The notes beneath the pieces are model-generated. The model had not been told where the DNA came from and made no database searches. It saw nothing but the letters and a program-made list of their open reading frames with translations. A program made the translations under genes and the position numbers. Positions 44,893 to 57,383 of a DNA stretch of 64,000 nt are shown piece by piece; positions within the stretch are counted from its first letter, which is position 1, and the number at the start of each line of letters is the position of its first letter. The stretch covers positions 4,265,501 through 4,329,500 of the forward strand of contig JAIVEN010000024.1 in assembly GCA_026686845.1 (NCBI GenBank), in the 5' to 3' direction. Source of the DNA: Adenanthera pavonina (Eukaryota; Streptophyta; Magnoliopsida; Fabales; Fabaceae).

Positions 44893-45932
44893 CCTATCAT
44901 CATATGACCCGACATGTTTAATCTCATCTAATGCCTTGAGACCCAAAACCATTTTGATAGTCTCAATTAAGTCATACCATCATGAACCTTTATGAGTATC
45001 ATCATTACCCAAACTGCCTCACTAAGATAACTTAAGTGTATCCTACATTTAGGCTATCAAAGCCTTGACAGGTGTTCATTAATGGGTGGCATTTGTACTT
45101 AAAATTTAATTCGAGGGATTTTATTATAATATTGTTATTCATACATCTATTCATAACATGAACATATATATAATGGTGCCATCCTAAACATGCATATGAT
45201 CTCATCAAAAAGCATAAAATAAATGTGTCATAATATGGCCCATCTAACCTATATTCTCCCAAGCCAATGAAAGGATTCTTCTAATATAACACTTATATAC
45301 AAAAGAAACCACGACTGAACATTCGAGGGGAGTGAGGTAAGAAGAGAATGTACATCTAGAATATAGAGAGAGGCACGACACGCTGATCATATTTAAAAAC
45401 ACAATATCATCCTAGGGACATATCATGTACCATACCTATCCAATTCAAACAAACAAATCACAACATGTAACAAACATTTCATCCAATGAAACTGTAAACT
45501 TTGCGATTTTAGCATTAAGTCAGATTAAGCATATACGAAACATATTGAAAACCCGAATCACATACAAATGGATTTTTATCGAATCATGTCATAGCAACAA
45601 CAGATTCTCATACACATATGCAAATTCACATCACATACGAAAATCACATGAATTTCATCATGTCATATATCCACAGACAATGAAATTGTTTAAACAGATT
45701 CATAATTGTTTTGAAAACCATATTTTGAACAGATATGACCTTAGAAACCGAATTAAGGAATACGATTTTTCAAAAACATATATCACGTATATGAATGACA
45801 GATTTACAATCAAATTGAAAACTGATTTGAAAAAATGAATTGGACAAATTGAGTTCGCACACATGTCACATACATGCAATCATATACTTAAGAACTCAAT
45901 TTAAACAATCATTGACATGGCTCTGATACCAT
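44893..45932 (-). other. 5' leader of the minus-strand copia
   Basis: Noncoding DNA between the gypsy insertion and the copia primer site (45919-45931). The 137-codon frame at 45425-45838 has no domain and lies in AT-rich leader, so I do not call it a gene. Confidence 0.5.
45919..45931 (-). promoter_or_regulatory. Primer-binding site of minus-strand copia
   Basis: GGCTCTGATACCA on the plus strand is TGGTATCAGAGCC on the minus strand, an exact match to the plant initiator-Met tRNA primer site. Confidence 0.9.
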
Positions 45933-47205
45933 TGTTGGGAATTTTAGCATACACGCTGTGAAAAACTATTAAGCAATTCCCTCCCATGGATCCATCAGTG
46001 TTGTTTAGATTGAGATGTAGAAAAAGAATTTACCTCCGGTGCGTCACTTGGTGTTCTTTTCATTTTGTTGGACCCCAAGAACAAACACGTCTGATCAGCT
46101 CCCTCTACCGGTATCTACACGAATGGTGAGTCCAACTCGAACGGTGTGCTAGCATCTCTATTTGTGAACGTTTGACTGTCTGTACAATTTTTGCTATCTA
46201 TCCGTACAGTTTTCTTTGTCTGTCCATATTGCTTGCTGTTTATCCGTATAACCCCCGCTATTCATTTGTACAGATCACTGTCTGTCTATCCGTACAGCCA
46301 GCTGTCTAGCCACACAGCCCCACTGTTTGTCCATACATCCCGCTGTTTATCCATCCAGTGCCAATGTTTGTCGGTACAGTCTCACTGTCTGTCCTCACAG
46401 TCCCGCTGCTCATCCGTAGTGTACCACTGTCTATCTGTACAGCCTGCTATTCGTCTGTACAGCACCACTGTACGTTTGTACAGTCCACTGTTCGTCGTTT
46501 GTCCATACAGTCTCACTCTCTAAGTATAGGCCGCTTTCTCTTTAGGGTGATTCAAATTGTGTTGATTTTGTATCCTAGTCTATATCAATATATAGATAGG
46601 ATTTGATATTTGTTTAATTTAATTCAATAATTTAAACTAAATTAATATTAATTAAATAGATTGGTTTGAATTTAAATCTTTCTAATAGATTATTAGATTA
46701 TATTCAAATTTAGAATCCAATCTAAATCAAATTTAGATTATGACATTAGTTTAAATTTAAATCTATCATATAGAATTAAATTTAAAACTAATTCATTTGA
46801 ACTATATATGTATATATTTTGAAAAAATATATATCAAATATATAATATATCTAACATATATATTTCAAATTTTAATATATATATACACATCAAATATGTA
46901 TATATAAAATTCTATCATCTTAAATTGAACATTAAATTCATTTAATCTAGACACATTTTAGATTCAATGAATCTGGACATTGTAGCTCAAGTTGGCCCAT
47001 TCTTGTGTGCGACCCTGTAGGCCCATATGATGTTGGCAGTGGGCTAATAACACTATTAGACCCACAAGTCACAAGTGGTCTCTAGTAAGATATTGTGACT
47101 ACCCAAATCATATGAGATCGGAGATCTGATGTAACCTATCATATAACCAGATCACATCCCTTTTGTCTCATGATATATGAGTCAAGTATGAGGCATGGAA
47201 ACGTC
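45933..47205 (-). repeat. 5' LTR of minus-strand copia
   Basis: It pairs with 28631-29970 as a direct repeat and with about 47345-48292 as an inverted repeat. It contains a second copy of the 20-bp minisatellite (about 46165-46520) and of the AT-rich domain. Confidence 0.8.
46165..46520. repeat. Minisatellite of about 20 bp in copia 5' LTR
   Basis: Units like CTGTCTGTCCGTACAGTCCC, about 17 copies. This is fewer than in the 3' LTR (28870-29355) and far more than in the plus LTR at 48000-48060, where only two or three remain. Confidence 0.78.
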
Positions 47206-47344
47206 ATCCTTATTTTACTCAACCATTACTTTCTTGATCTCTGAGCAAACTGATAGAACAAATGAAAACTCTTCCATTCGAGCATAGCCATGCATTTCTC
47301 AGTCTCACTCATCGAAGGACCTAGATAAAGGGGATGTGATCTGG

Positions 47345-48292
47345 TTATACATTTCCATGCCTCATACTTGACCCATATATCATGAGACAAAGGGGATGTG
47401 ATTAGGTTATACGATAGACTACATCGGATCACCGATCTCATACGATTTGGGTAGTCACAATGTCTTGCTAGAGGCCACTTATGACTTGTGGGTCCAATAG
47501 TGTTATTTGTCCACTGCCAACATAATACGAGCTTACAGGGTTGCACACAAAAACGGGCCAACTTGAGCTAGAATGTCCAGATGTTCAATTTGGGGTGATT
47601 GAATTATATATATATATATTATATTAAAATTAATATATATATTTGATATATATTATATTATTTCAAAATATATATATTGTTCAAATTAATTTAAATGAAT
47701 TAATTTTAAATTTAATTCTATATGATAGATTTAAATTTAAACTAAAATCTAAATTTGATTTATATGATAAATTAAATTTAGATTTGATTCTGGATAAAGA
47801 TTAGATTAGTTAGTTTAAATTTAATCTATTACATAGATTAAAATTGAAACTAATCTATTTAATTAATATTTGATTTAGTTTAAATTATTAATTTAAACTA
47901 AACAAATACCAAATCCTATCTATATATTGTTATAGACTAAGGTACATAATTAAGACAATTTCGAATCACTCTAAAGAGAGAGCAGTCGTATACTCAGAGA
48001 GTGAGATTGTATGGATGAATGACAAACAGTGACTATACGATGAACGGCGTAAGACATTCATAACTAGAAGGTGCTAGGACACCGTTCGAGTTGGACTCAC
48101 CGTTCGTGTGGATACCGGTAAAGGGAGCTGACAAGTCGCGTTAGTTTCTGGGGTCTGACGAAATAAAGAGAATACCAAGGGATGCACCGGAGGTAAATTC
48201 TTTTCTACATCTCAATCTAAACAACATTGATGGATCCATGGGAGGTAATTTCTTGATCATTTTCCGCTACGTGTATGCTAAAATTTCCAACA
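47345..48292 (+). repeat. Right part of plus-orientation copia LTR
   Basis: It is the reverse complement of much of 45933-47205: shared words include CTCATACTTGA, GATTTGGGTAGTCACAAT and CACCGTTCGAGTTGGACTC. It ends AAATTTCCAACA with the TSD CTATG. Confidence 0.78.
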
Positions 48293-48297
48293 CTATG

Positions 48298-49008
48298 ACT
48301 GTGCAACTAGAAAAAAAACTATTTTCCCATTGATTCTTTGTCCTTTTCCACCTTGCTGCCATTACATCACGACATTATATCACAAGTAAATATAATAGTG
48401 CAATGGGTATATAGAACACCACTGTCTTTGTTTTTCTATCATATTGATACTTTTCTCATATAGCAAGTATGAAATGGACAATCATATTCTTAAAAATAAT
48501 CAATTTTGAAGATAAAAATAGAGAAACGGACGTAAAGAACCTGACTTTTCTCATATGGCAAGTCCAATGCTTGCAACAAAAAGGACGAACGTTGAGAACC
48601 TGACTCTCTTTCTGCAAGAGAAAAAATTTTTGAAAGAAAAAAGACATATAGGATAGAGAATCTTACCAGATTTCCTACACATATATGTAGTATTACATGA
48701 AAAATGCAGATGCTAGGCTAGCCGTGTAGATACATATGCTAAGTCATCCAGTGCCATCTTTTAAAACCCAATTAAGAGTGGCAGATGATGGAAGTGAATA
48801 GGCACGCCCAACTCCTATAACCTTAAACATTGCTTGAAATTAATCCATTTCGATATAATAAGTTATTATGTGAAATAAACTTCTGTTGTGAGACTAAAAG
48901 AACTTTCATTTGTTTTATAATGAGGACAAAGTGCAACATGTAAATTACTCAATCAGTTTAACATTATTTCACTAAAACTAGCACAGACATAGCAACATAG
49001 CCATACAC
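48298..49008. other. CACTA internal DNA, no gene seen
   Basis: AT-rich noncoding sequence between two inserted elements. Frames here (for example 48456-48647) show no domain. Confidence 0.4.
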
Positions 49009-49013
49009 CTAGT

Positions 49014-50684
49014 TGTTGAATCAAGTGTTTGATGATTCCAAACCAACCTTCAAGAGCTTGGATGTAAAGATATCAAAGGTGCACAAAAGGTTTCAAGTGA
49101 AGAAATTTGGAGAAATCAGTACAAGAATAGATGTAGAATGTTTAGTTATATTTTAATTTGAGTAAAAGACTTTGATTTGGTGAAAAGATGTTTTAAAACC
49201 TTGATTCTATGTTAATTCATGGAATATTTGAAAAACACCCACCAACAGACGAAGTTTGAAACGTTTACATTGATCTGCTGTTTTGAAAATTCGAACTTTG
49301 CCTCTGGAAATTCGAATTTCGTATTGAAAATGAACAAGTCTGAAGAGAGGCTTCTCTGACAGATGAATTTTGTATTTTGAAATTCAAACTTTGACCTATG
49401 TCTGAAAAGAGTCTGAAAAGAGCTCTTCTCTGACAGACGAACTTTTGTGTTGAAAATTTGAATTTCATACAAAATGCAACTTATGAAAATTGGAAAATTC
49501 ATTTGAAAAATATGTCAAAGTTCATTTGAAAACAAGTTTAGAAAGAGCTTTAAATTTGCCCACTAACAGACGAACTTTGAACATGAAAATTTGAATTTTA
49601 GAGACAAAGCTTGTGAGTCTGCTGTGTTGATATGTTGACATACGAATGATAGTATTCATATATTCAAATTTTAAAGTAAGTCTGAAAAGAGGTCTCTCTG
49701 ACAGACGAACTTTGCCCTTTGAAAATTCGAATTTCGAATTCATGAACTATAGTGCCTCATTGAACCAACTTCTGACAAACGAATTTTGGGGTTCCAAAAT
49801 TTGAATTTTGAAGGCACTATAGCAAATTGAATTCACTGTTCACACTTAACAGAACAACTTTAAAGATGAAAATTTGTATGTTCCAATATAGAATCTTTTT
49901 CTAAAGATGAAAATTTGAATTTTGCCTCATGACAAACGAACTTCGAGAGTTCAACGTTAAAGGCTGTAACTTTCAGCTTCTGCGAAATTCATCTGTTGAC
50001 CAACTGAAATTCAAACTTTGAGTGTCAGAAGCATTAAATGCGGTTGGTGAATGGATAGTTTCTCAGTATAACCGTTGGGTAACGTCTCTAACGGCTAGAT
50101 CTTGTCTCTAACGTATAGTTGAGGCAGAAATCTATAAATAGAACTTTATTTGAAGATGTGGGAAACAAAAATTACTTTGTATATACTGAAACTCTACCAA
50201 ATCATCTACTCAAAGTCTCTTACTCTTACATACTTCATTCTTTGTACCTTAAATTTCATATTCACTCTGATTGAGAGAGTTTATTAGCTGTACACAATCT
50301 TATCTTCATCTGGAAGAAAGATTTTCTTGTGAGGGGATATCACAAGGGATTGGGGAAGTACTTAGTGAGAGTGCAAAGAGAGAAAGTGTGAGCTCTAGGA
50401 ATAGAGCATCAACTTTGTACTGAGGCATTTGCAAGAAGCCCACTGAATTCTTGCAGAATAGTAGAAAATCTCAAGTGGTGACTTGGGGACTGGACGTAGG
50501 TCAAGTTGAGAGACCGAACTAGGATAAATATCTGAGTTTTCTCTTCCCTACTATTACTTTTAATATTTACCCATTTATACTCTGTTTTACCATCTCCCTT
50601 TGCTTTCTTCACTTTCTTGACATTTTGCAGAAAATTTTAATCTTTCCAATTCACCCCCCTCTTGGGAAGGCAGCTTATCTAACA
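49014..50684 (+). mobile_element. SIRE-like copia solo LTR
   Basis: A complete 1671-bp LTR from TGTTGAATCAAG to CTTATCTAACA with an exact CTAGT TSD (49009-49013 and 50685-50689). TATA box at 50133-50140. It is the reference copy for the fragments at 1-1613 and 35845-37075. There is no internal region, so it is a solo LTR formed by recombination. Confidence 0.95.
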
Positions 50685-50689
50685 CTAGT

Positions 50690-50899
50690 TTGAGTTTTTC
50701 CACAAAATACATGCACTTGATCCTTTTTAGACTCTAAACAAAATATAAAGAGAGGTAGGTTGGACAGTTTTCCAGTGTTGACTATTATGATCAGATTTTT
50801 TGTCTGGAGACTTGGATTGTAGTGGATTATGGAATCTGTAAACAAGGAAGCTTATTATTAGCCAACCAAGTGTATAAACAAAAGAAAAAGGAAGGGAAA
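50690..50899. other. CACTA internal DNA
   Basis: Noncoding sequence downstream (in gene direction) of the Ulp1-like exons. Nothing specific seen. Confidence 0.4.
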
Positions 50900-51870
50900 A
50901 AAGGGAAAGATTTTACCTTAGCATCTTCCACTTGTATTCATAGGCACTTATCAAGCACGTACTGATACCATTCTTCGACAAGTTCCTCGATCTGAGCATC
51001 GAAGTATTAAGGATAATAGGTATCCAAGAAGTACTGTAAATTAAAATATTATACATAAGTGAAATTGGTAAAGTTATATTAGCATTAGTGTAATATAATG
51101 GAATTACATACCGTGTTTGGAATTATGTTATCACCATGTGTAATGATATCCTTCATGAATAACATCACATAATATCCACAATCATTATCATTTGGCTATC
51201 TCGGGCACTAAATGGAAAAATTATATTAATTACCATAAGGGAATGTTAATCTCAACAATTTATAGGATATAAATTTATACATACCCATATTCATTTCCAT
51301 TTATATAATGAGGAAGCTAGGGGTTTTACCATTTATCCCTACACCCCCGTGCTGCTCAAAATATTGATACGGCACTATTAACCATAAGAAATAGGAAAGC
51401 TTCATATAGTAGAAAAAAGGCTTAATATAAGGAAAATTAAATATATTGAAAATGAATAATTATTGTTACTTATTAATTATGCCTATCATTTGTTCTCAAA
51501 GTTTGGGCTCATGATTCAAAGGATCCAAGAAGTATATAGTCGACTCTAATGGATTGATAGCAATTAGTATCCGATGTGAACTATAAAAAAACCCAGCATC
51601 ATTAGTAAATTATAAGTTTACTTGCACATCAAATAGGTGAAAATTTGAAAGGTTACTTACACATTATGATAAGGAACCAAGAACAAGACATATTTATCAG
51701 CTCTTGCACTGAATGCATCTGCAATTAGTTGTTGCTATTCAGTTATCATGGAGTCAAGTAATTTTCCTGTAGGAGCCACGACCTCTTAGGGATGGATAAA
51801 TATAAATTTTCCCATCAGATTACGAGGCACCAAGAATGTCTCATACAAGTACCTTGAACAGAAAAAAAAA
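50900..51870 (-). pseudogene. Ulp1/C48 cysteine-protease exons of CACTA element
   Basis: Minus-strand exons with GT-AG borders. One ending near 51660 encodes VLFLVPYHN; the next (51580-51470) continues SHRILIAINPLES and YFLDPLNHEPK; a third (51207-51112) reads CPR-stop-PNDNDCGYYVM; a last one (about 51036-50920) is a C-terminal helix region. These carry the Ulp1-family catalytic order His (SHR; SHW is usual), Asp (FLDPL) and Cys (DCGYYVM). At least four in-frame stops break the chain, including one just after the Asp motif and one four codons before the PNDNDCG segment. Ulp1 proteases process SUMO; in plants CACTA and Mutator-like elements often carry captured copies. This copy cannot make a full enzyme. 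Confidence 0.82.
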
Positions 51871-52241
51871 TAAAATAACAAAAAACATAGGTTAATATAA
51901 AGGCCTAACATGGAAAAAAAGAGAAATAAAACAAAGAGATTAATATTGAGTACCTTATGTATAAGTTAACATTCGCGACCTCAATCCACTTACGATGGAT
52001 GATATAACTAACAATTTCAGCATTGATAGTTTCATATACTACCTTATTGTAAATGGTTTGTCAAATTTAACAAGTTTGTCGACTGTGGTAGAAACTTGAC
52101 AATCATCCTTCGAAAAGTGTCTAGAATTATATGCTTCAACGGTTGCGTTAGTGGTTGAGCTATTGATTCCTTTGATTGTCCCGACCCTTGGACATTACTC
52201 TTCTTCCCCTTCAACTAACCAACAAAGTGGGAAACTTTGGG

Positions 52242-52511
52242 TTAAATCACATTAATATTGCATAACAGAATATGATGGTACATTATCAATTGAAATACTT
52301 TCACTAATGGAGGAACAGTGACGAGGTGTGCAAGCCTTGTGATGAAGCTACCCAATGCCATTCCTACTATTTCCATGTCCCCCACAGGAGCAGGCAACCT
52401 AGCACCCTCCTCTCTGACTACCTCAATTGACACTTTCAAATGGTTCGCAGGTACAGGTGCATTGTGAAGCATCTCTCTAGGGTTGTTATGCATATACCCT
52501 TTTGCAACCAA
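52242..52511 (-). pseudogene. CACTA transposase-associated exon upstream of Ulp1
   Basis: An 89-codon minus-strand frame with VAKGYMHNNPREMLHNAPVP, HLKVSIEVV, LPAPVGDMEIVGMALGSFI and RLAHLVTVP. This resembles the conserved segment (VAxG..., DALGSFVxWP) that precedes the Ulp1 domain in plant CACTA polyproteins. It probably forms one gene with the C48 exons at 51870-50900. Confidence 0.7.
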
Positions 52512-52859
52512 GCGCAGAGTAGGTGTATCTAACCATAACAGGCAATATGTTTGACCCTCTGCAAATCACAATTTATGATGAGGTAGAAAAAATAAGTCTG
52601 AACTTAATTATTAATGAAAGAAATTATCTTTCGCACTGGGCATCTTTTGGTGTGTCTATTGCAATAACTGCATTTTAAGCACCATCTCCATCAATTCAAC
52701 CAATCGGAGCAGCATCTAAGATTGAGTTTGATGTTGTTCCTCAACAATTGCCTCCAATCGGGCAACCTTTGTAACGTTTGCCAATGGTCGGGGCCCAAAA
52801 AAGGCATTGTGTGTCACACCAAACCCGACCAGGGTACCGAGGGACCCCCAGTGCCTTGC

Positions 52860-53123
52860 CTAGTATATCATGCCTTGAGCTTTCCTCCTCAGTGCTTTGA
52901 GGCATGGACTTCGAGAGTTTGTTCTGTGGAAAGAAGAAAAACAAAATATAAATATTGGATGCAAATTCATAAGAAACACTTGAAAATACATAAATAAAAT
53001 AGATAATAAAGTGATACTAACAATTGAGTCAGTAACTTTCCAAATGTTTTCATTGTCAATTATCCCATCCTTGTTCATGCGAGATTCTATTCATAGCTCA
53101 TGGCGTTGTATTTCCCTTCCTTG
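52860..53123 (-). pseudogene. Transposase (Ptta/En/Spm-type) exon fragment
   Basis: The minus strand reads RHELWIES-like then RMNKDGIIDNENIWKVTDSI. This matches the conserved 'tRtNKDG' segment of plant En/Spm-type transposase-associated proteins, with one stop in place of the usual Trp. The LTR at 53129-56167 cuts the gene immediately upstream. Confidence 0.65.
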
Positions 53124-53128
53124 TGACC

Positions 53129-56100
53129 TGTAACACCTTATATTAGGGCCCATTTCCCATGTATTAGATAATTTTAAATTTTTTTTCATCATAATTTAGA
53201 AACTAGAATCATAATATAATAAAAATAGAATTTTTCAAAATTCGGGGTACTGTTCATACGGCAATTTCCATTTTACCCGATGAATTTTGAAAATTCATAA
53301 CTAAATCTAGAAAAATCATCTTGAGGTGATTTAAGTCTCTAAAATTTTATTAAATTAACATCTACATGGGAAAAATATAAAATATTAACTTCATTAGGCC
53401 AATTTGTACAGTAAATTTCATGGACTTTTACTGTTCATTTGGTCAATTTTTCTATCTTCCAGTTTTCCGATCTCAAATTTGAAAAATCATATTTCATTAT
53501 ATTCATGACCAAATTGTACATACTCTATATCATTTGAAAGCCATATATGTCTACTTATAGACATTTTTCTTATACATTTATTTCACTTACATAGGGGATA
53601 ACATTAACTTAAATTGTGAAGGGTCAGAATACTACCGTTACTAGGATAGTTTTGGGAAAACTTACATATCTCTTATTCTATAACTCCTATCACTTTCAAA
53701 TCACTGAATTTTTGGAGGTCTATACAATTTTATGTTATCTTTTGAAATTTTTCAGCATCTAACTTTCAGTTTCCAGTTTTCCCAATATTGCTCTATTCTG
53801 AACCCTAACTTTGAAAAATCACCATTAATTGGACACAACTCCAAATGGGGTGAATTAGGTATCATTTTAAAGATTTATATGTCCTCCATCTGGTATAAAA
53901 ATTTTAGAAACCTATCCTCACATTAAGTACAGAACACGGATAAACTAAACAGACAAATCTGGAAAATGTCCTATTTCAATCTATATTGCAATTTGCTTGC
54001 CAAAACCCATGCAAATGAACTCATTTTGGAATGAAACTTGGTAGAATGTAACTTCATAACACAATATACAGAACTGTAAATTCTAATGCATTTTCTACAA
54101 CATTAACATAATATTCACTATTTTACAACTTCATAAAAAACAAGGCACAATTAACAATTCATCATTTTCTTCTTCATGTCTCTTGCTCCTTCCTTAGCTC
54201 TTTTTCATTGTTTTCCCTAGCATGGCTAGTCATTGAAGGGGGGGTGAGATTCAAAGAATCTCAATAGCATTATCTAGTCATACACATATATCATCATATT
54301 TCACATAGATCATCAAACAAACTCATCAATTCATATAATGCCATAACATTTTTATAAAAATTTTGATAGAGTTTCATTTTGTAAATTGAGAATTCCGGAG
54401 CTTCAAGCCCCTTTAAAAAACTCAGTCAAAAATCAATGGACATCACAAAATATTAATCATGGCATCAGACAAGTCATAGAGTTCATAAAAATTCATAAGA
54501 CTATATAATGCATATAATAGAAAAATGCTACCTTTATGCTTCCACTTGCTTTTCCTTTGAGTTGTATCCCTTTCTAACACTTCCACAAGCTTCCTTAAAC
54601 CTAAATACACCATCAATTAGCTACTTTAGCCACTGATTCTAGGGGTAGTTTCATAAAGTCCCAATTAAACCCTAAAATTTCATTTTCTTCTCATTTGGCT
54701 TTTTCTTGAAATCAATACTTGTTCTTAGGGTTTTCCACCATGAACAACTCATTTTTGGCATAAAAAACATGAAATTCCAAATCTAAATTGATGCTCTATT
54801 TTGACCAAAAATATCAATGAAAGGAGAGAAAATGATTTGTTTTGAAACTCACACAACTACTTCCAAAATCATATCCTAGGTTGTTAGTTTGGTGTTTCTC
54901 CTAAGTTTATTGCATCAAAATCCATTCCTTGCCTCTTCTAGGGTTTGGCTGAAATCTTAGCATAAGGAGAGGAAGGAGAAACTCCATGAAACTGTACCAT
55001 ACAACTTAAGAAACTAGCTTGAAAGGATGACACACTTACCTTGATGGTTGATTCTCCAAGCTTTCTTCCTTGTCTTTCCTTTCCTCTTGTCTTTTCTCTC
55101 TTCTTTCTTCGGCTCTCTCTTGTGTAGTTGAAGCTCTTTTCTCTCTATTTTCAGACTACTTGGTCGGCCAAATAAGGGACAGAAAGTAAGAAGTCTATTT
55201 TGTCAATTAATCATAGTAAACTTTGCCTTGACTTTGGTTACAAAACAAAAACAACTACTTCTTTAAGAAGTATTATTAAAAATCAATTAAATATTCTAAT
55301 TCCCTCACATGGCAGCTGCTGACCACATCTAAAATGAGGAGGAAAGAGAGTGTTTATTTGACTTAATCAACTTGCTAATTACCTTGCTTAATGCTAATCA
55401 CTTTTGACCAAAAAGTAATGCCTTCCACAAGAAGTTGATTGGCCAAAAATTCAAACCTTCTTTGAGAAGTTTTGGGACAAAAATGTGGGCTGAATGGATG
55501 TCCAAGAGAGAGAAGAAATTGTCCAAACACTGCTCAATTTTTCCTGGTCTAGATATATCTTGAACCGGATAATTTTTAACTGTACCGATAAAATTGCTTT
55601 TTATAGTAAATTAACATTTTTAAGCTACAGGACCATTCCAAATTTATTTTTATATTTCCTAAATTATCTTGTCCCTAATGGTATCTTTGTGAGGCCCATA
55701 TCCTGTCCTGGTTACCTTTTAGCCATCTGTGGGGCTTATAATCTACTTTATCGGTATTTAGTTACTTTTGGATACTCGGCACTGATTATTTCTTTATCCT
55801 TTAATATTAACACTCAGTTCCATATACTATTAGACTTCTCTCATCGAGGGCTTTGTTTTGACAGTAATTTTGTATATTTATTAAATTACCCCTGGCTCGA
55901 GGTTAAATTATAATTTCTGAAACTTTCGGGTCATTAGGTGTAATTTTCTCCAAGGCATTTCTAAAATTCATTCCACGTTATTTTTAATGACTTTAGGGAT
56001 ATGGATGTCATTTTATAATTCTTTAGGAGTAAAAATATAATTTTCTCATTTTTCTGTCTAACCGAAAAAAATGACTTTTTTACCTTTTTTCACGTCGAAC

Positions 56101-56167
56101 GGTATCTATCTGTTTTCACGAATTTCTCATGAATTTATAGATATTTTAGTTTTCTTGAGATGTTACA
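53129..56167. mobile_element. TGTAA...TTACA-family LTR, intact ends
   Basis: It begins TGTAACACCTTATA and ends TTGAGATGTTACA, flanked by an exact TGACC TSD (53124-53128 and 56168-56172). At 3039 bp it is the longest of three copies. The 139-codon frame at 55494-55913 lies in LTR sequence that is conserved but not open in the copies at 6650-7238 and 60760-61421, so I treat it as noncoding. Confidence 0.87.
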
Positions 56168-56172
56168 TGACC

Positions 56173-57115
56173 CCTCCTTTGATTGCTATATATGAACACA
56201 AATAAGCACGTGTATGTATTTGAATGGAAGTGTAATTCATATAATTAAGCTATGTACCTTTCACGTACCAGTTTATCCTCTATACCATGGTATCCTTACC
56301 AACTAGCTCTATAGGGGTATTCTGCTTCTTAGCTTTGTCACTGTTGGCTTGGCTTAATTACTGTAAAATAGTACACCAAATTAGCTTTAGTGTAACAAAA
56401 ACTAACCAACCTGTCATGTCTAAAAAGCCAACCATATGCAAGCCAACCATGCAACACAACTACACATGCATACACCAAACTGGAATTCTATTCAACAACT
56501 AAACGCAGTGTATGAAAATTGAATAATTTCCCTGAAAAGATTCTTGATGGCATCTCACAACAAAAGCATCTTAGTATTCCTGTGTTACGTATATCTCAAA
56601 CAATAGAGGCGGATGCTCAAGCAAGTTGCCTGCTTCATCTCTCATGAAGAATCTAGTGAGGATGGAATAGAAATTTCTCAAAGCTACTCCGGCCTTTATA
56701 CAAATGTGATACCTGTGACTATCATTTATGTCAAAAGTAGACTGCAAAATACATGACCCAAGAGAATTATTGTCTATAAATATATATATAAACATAATAA
56801 TAAAATGACATACTATGCTTTTACCTTTATATCTTCGAAAATGCTCTTCTTCACAGGCTTAGGGACTTTCCTCCAATCCTTGTGAGGATGAGAGATTGGA
56901 ACCTTCAACTTTGCAGCAACCTCAATATAGCTGCTCAATTTTTGTCCACCATTCCGTATTGAATTGCCTTTATGATTCCACTCTACATGAATCTTTTGGC
57001 AAGTATCTCGAGCTTGTATCACCTCTTTCAGCATGGTCAAGCCATATCGATGCTTTTCGATATATTGCTCTAACTCTTTTTCACCATGATCATCATGATC
57101 AGAAGAGGACGCCAT
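56173..57115 (-). pseudogene. CACTA second gene, 5' exon (transposase-associated)
   Basis: The minus-strand frame from ATG 57115 down to 56813 encodes 100 residues: an acidic start (MASSSDHDDHGEKELEQYIE), then GLTMLKEVI, IHVEWNHKGNSIRNGGQKLSSYIEVAAKLKVPI and WRKVPKPVKKSIFEDIK. This is the pattern of the N-terminal part of plant En/Spm-type (PF03004-like) proteins. A donor-like GTAAAAGC follows the last codons. A further exon lies about 56795-56571 with weaker similarity, and the gene continues across the LTR insertion to 52860-53123. The exon itself is open; the whole gene is interrupted. Confidence 0.72.
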
Positions 57116-57383
57116 TTACCTACAAAAAAATTCCAAAAAACATGTAAGATATCAGAGATGGATAAAGAACTATAAAACATGTGAAATTATACATATATGT
57201 TGAAGGAAATAAAATTCATACTAAGTCAAACAATAAATTATATTAAAAAATTGATGACATTTTCCTCTTTCTTGTTAGATGTTGACCAATTTGTCCCTTA
57301 TTTATGATCCAAGTACCCTCTTGATGGTCATCTCTCATATGAAGGGTATTATCTTCACCGGGATCAGTATCAAGTGATGTCCC

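Larger units (their letters stand above)
28631..47205 (-). mobile_element. Minus-strand copia element, nested and degraded
   Basis: LTR material of one family lies at 28631-29970 (3' LTR) and 45933 to about 47205 (5' LTR). Both start TGTTG(A/G)GAATTT(T/C)AGCATACACGC on the plus strand, so the LTR end faces left. A Met-tRNA primer site, seen as GGCTCTGATACCA on the plus strand (45919-45931), adjoins the 5' LTR and proves the minus orientation. Coding remnants are at 29986-31357. The interior is interrupted by a gypsy element from about 31559 to 44892. Neither outer LTR edge is complete. Confidence 0.8.
28269..48292 (+). mobile_element. Copia LTR composite with TSD CTATG
   Basis: A plus-orientation LTR begins TGTTGGAGATTGTG at 28269 and ends AAATTTCCAACA at 48292, with the exact duplication CTATG outside both ends (28264-28268 and 48293-48297). 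Only the first 0.36 kb (28269-28630) and about the last 0.95 kb (47345-48292) belong to this LTR. Between them lies a minus-strand copia of the same LTR family, itself carrying gypsy, Cassandra and SIRE-like elements. The simplest reading is a solo LTR invaded by a relative in the opposite orientation. The inner junction near 47205-47345 is not resolved. Confidence 0.72.

Noticed and set aside
45425..45838. 137-codon ORF
   Set aside because: Located in the noncoding leader of a minus-strand copia, opposite to its coding direction, with no recognisable domain.
52722..52997. 91-codon plus-strand ORF
   Set aside because: It lies antisense to the CACTA second gene, shows no domain, and ends in intron-like DNA.
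55494..55913. 139-codon ORF with hydrophobic segments
   Set aside because: It lies wholly inside an LTR with clean TSDs; homologous stretches in the other two copies are not open. Hydrophobicity reflects T-rich sequence.
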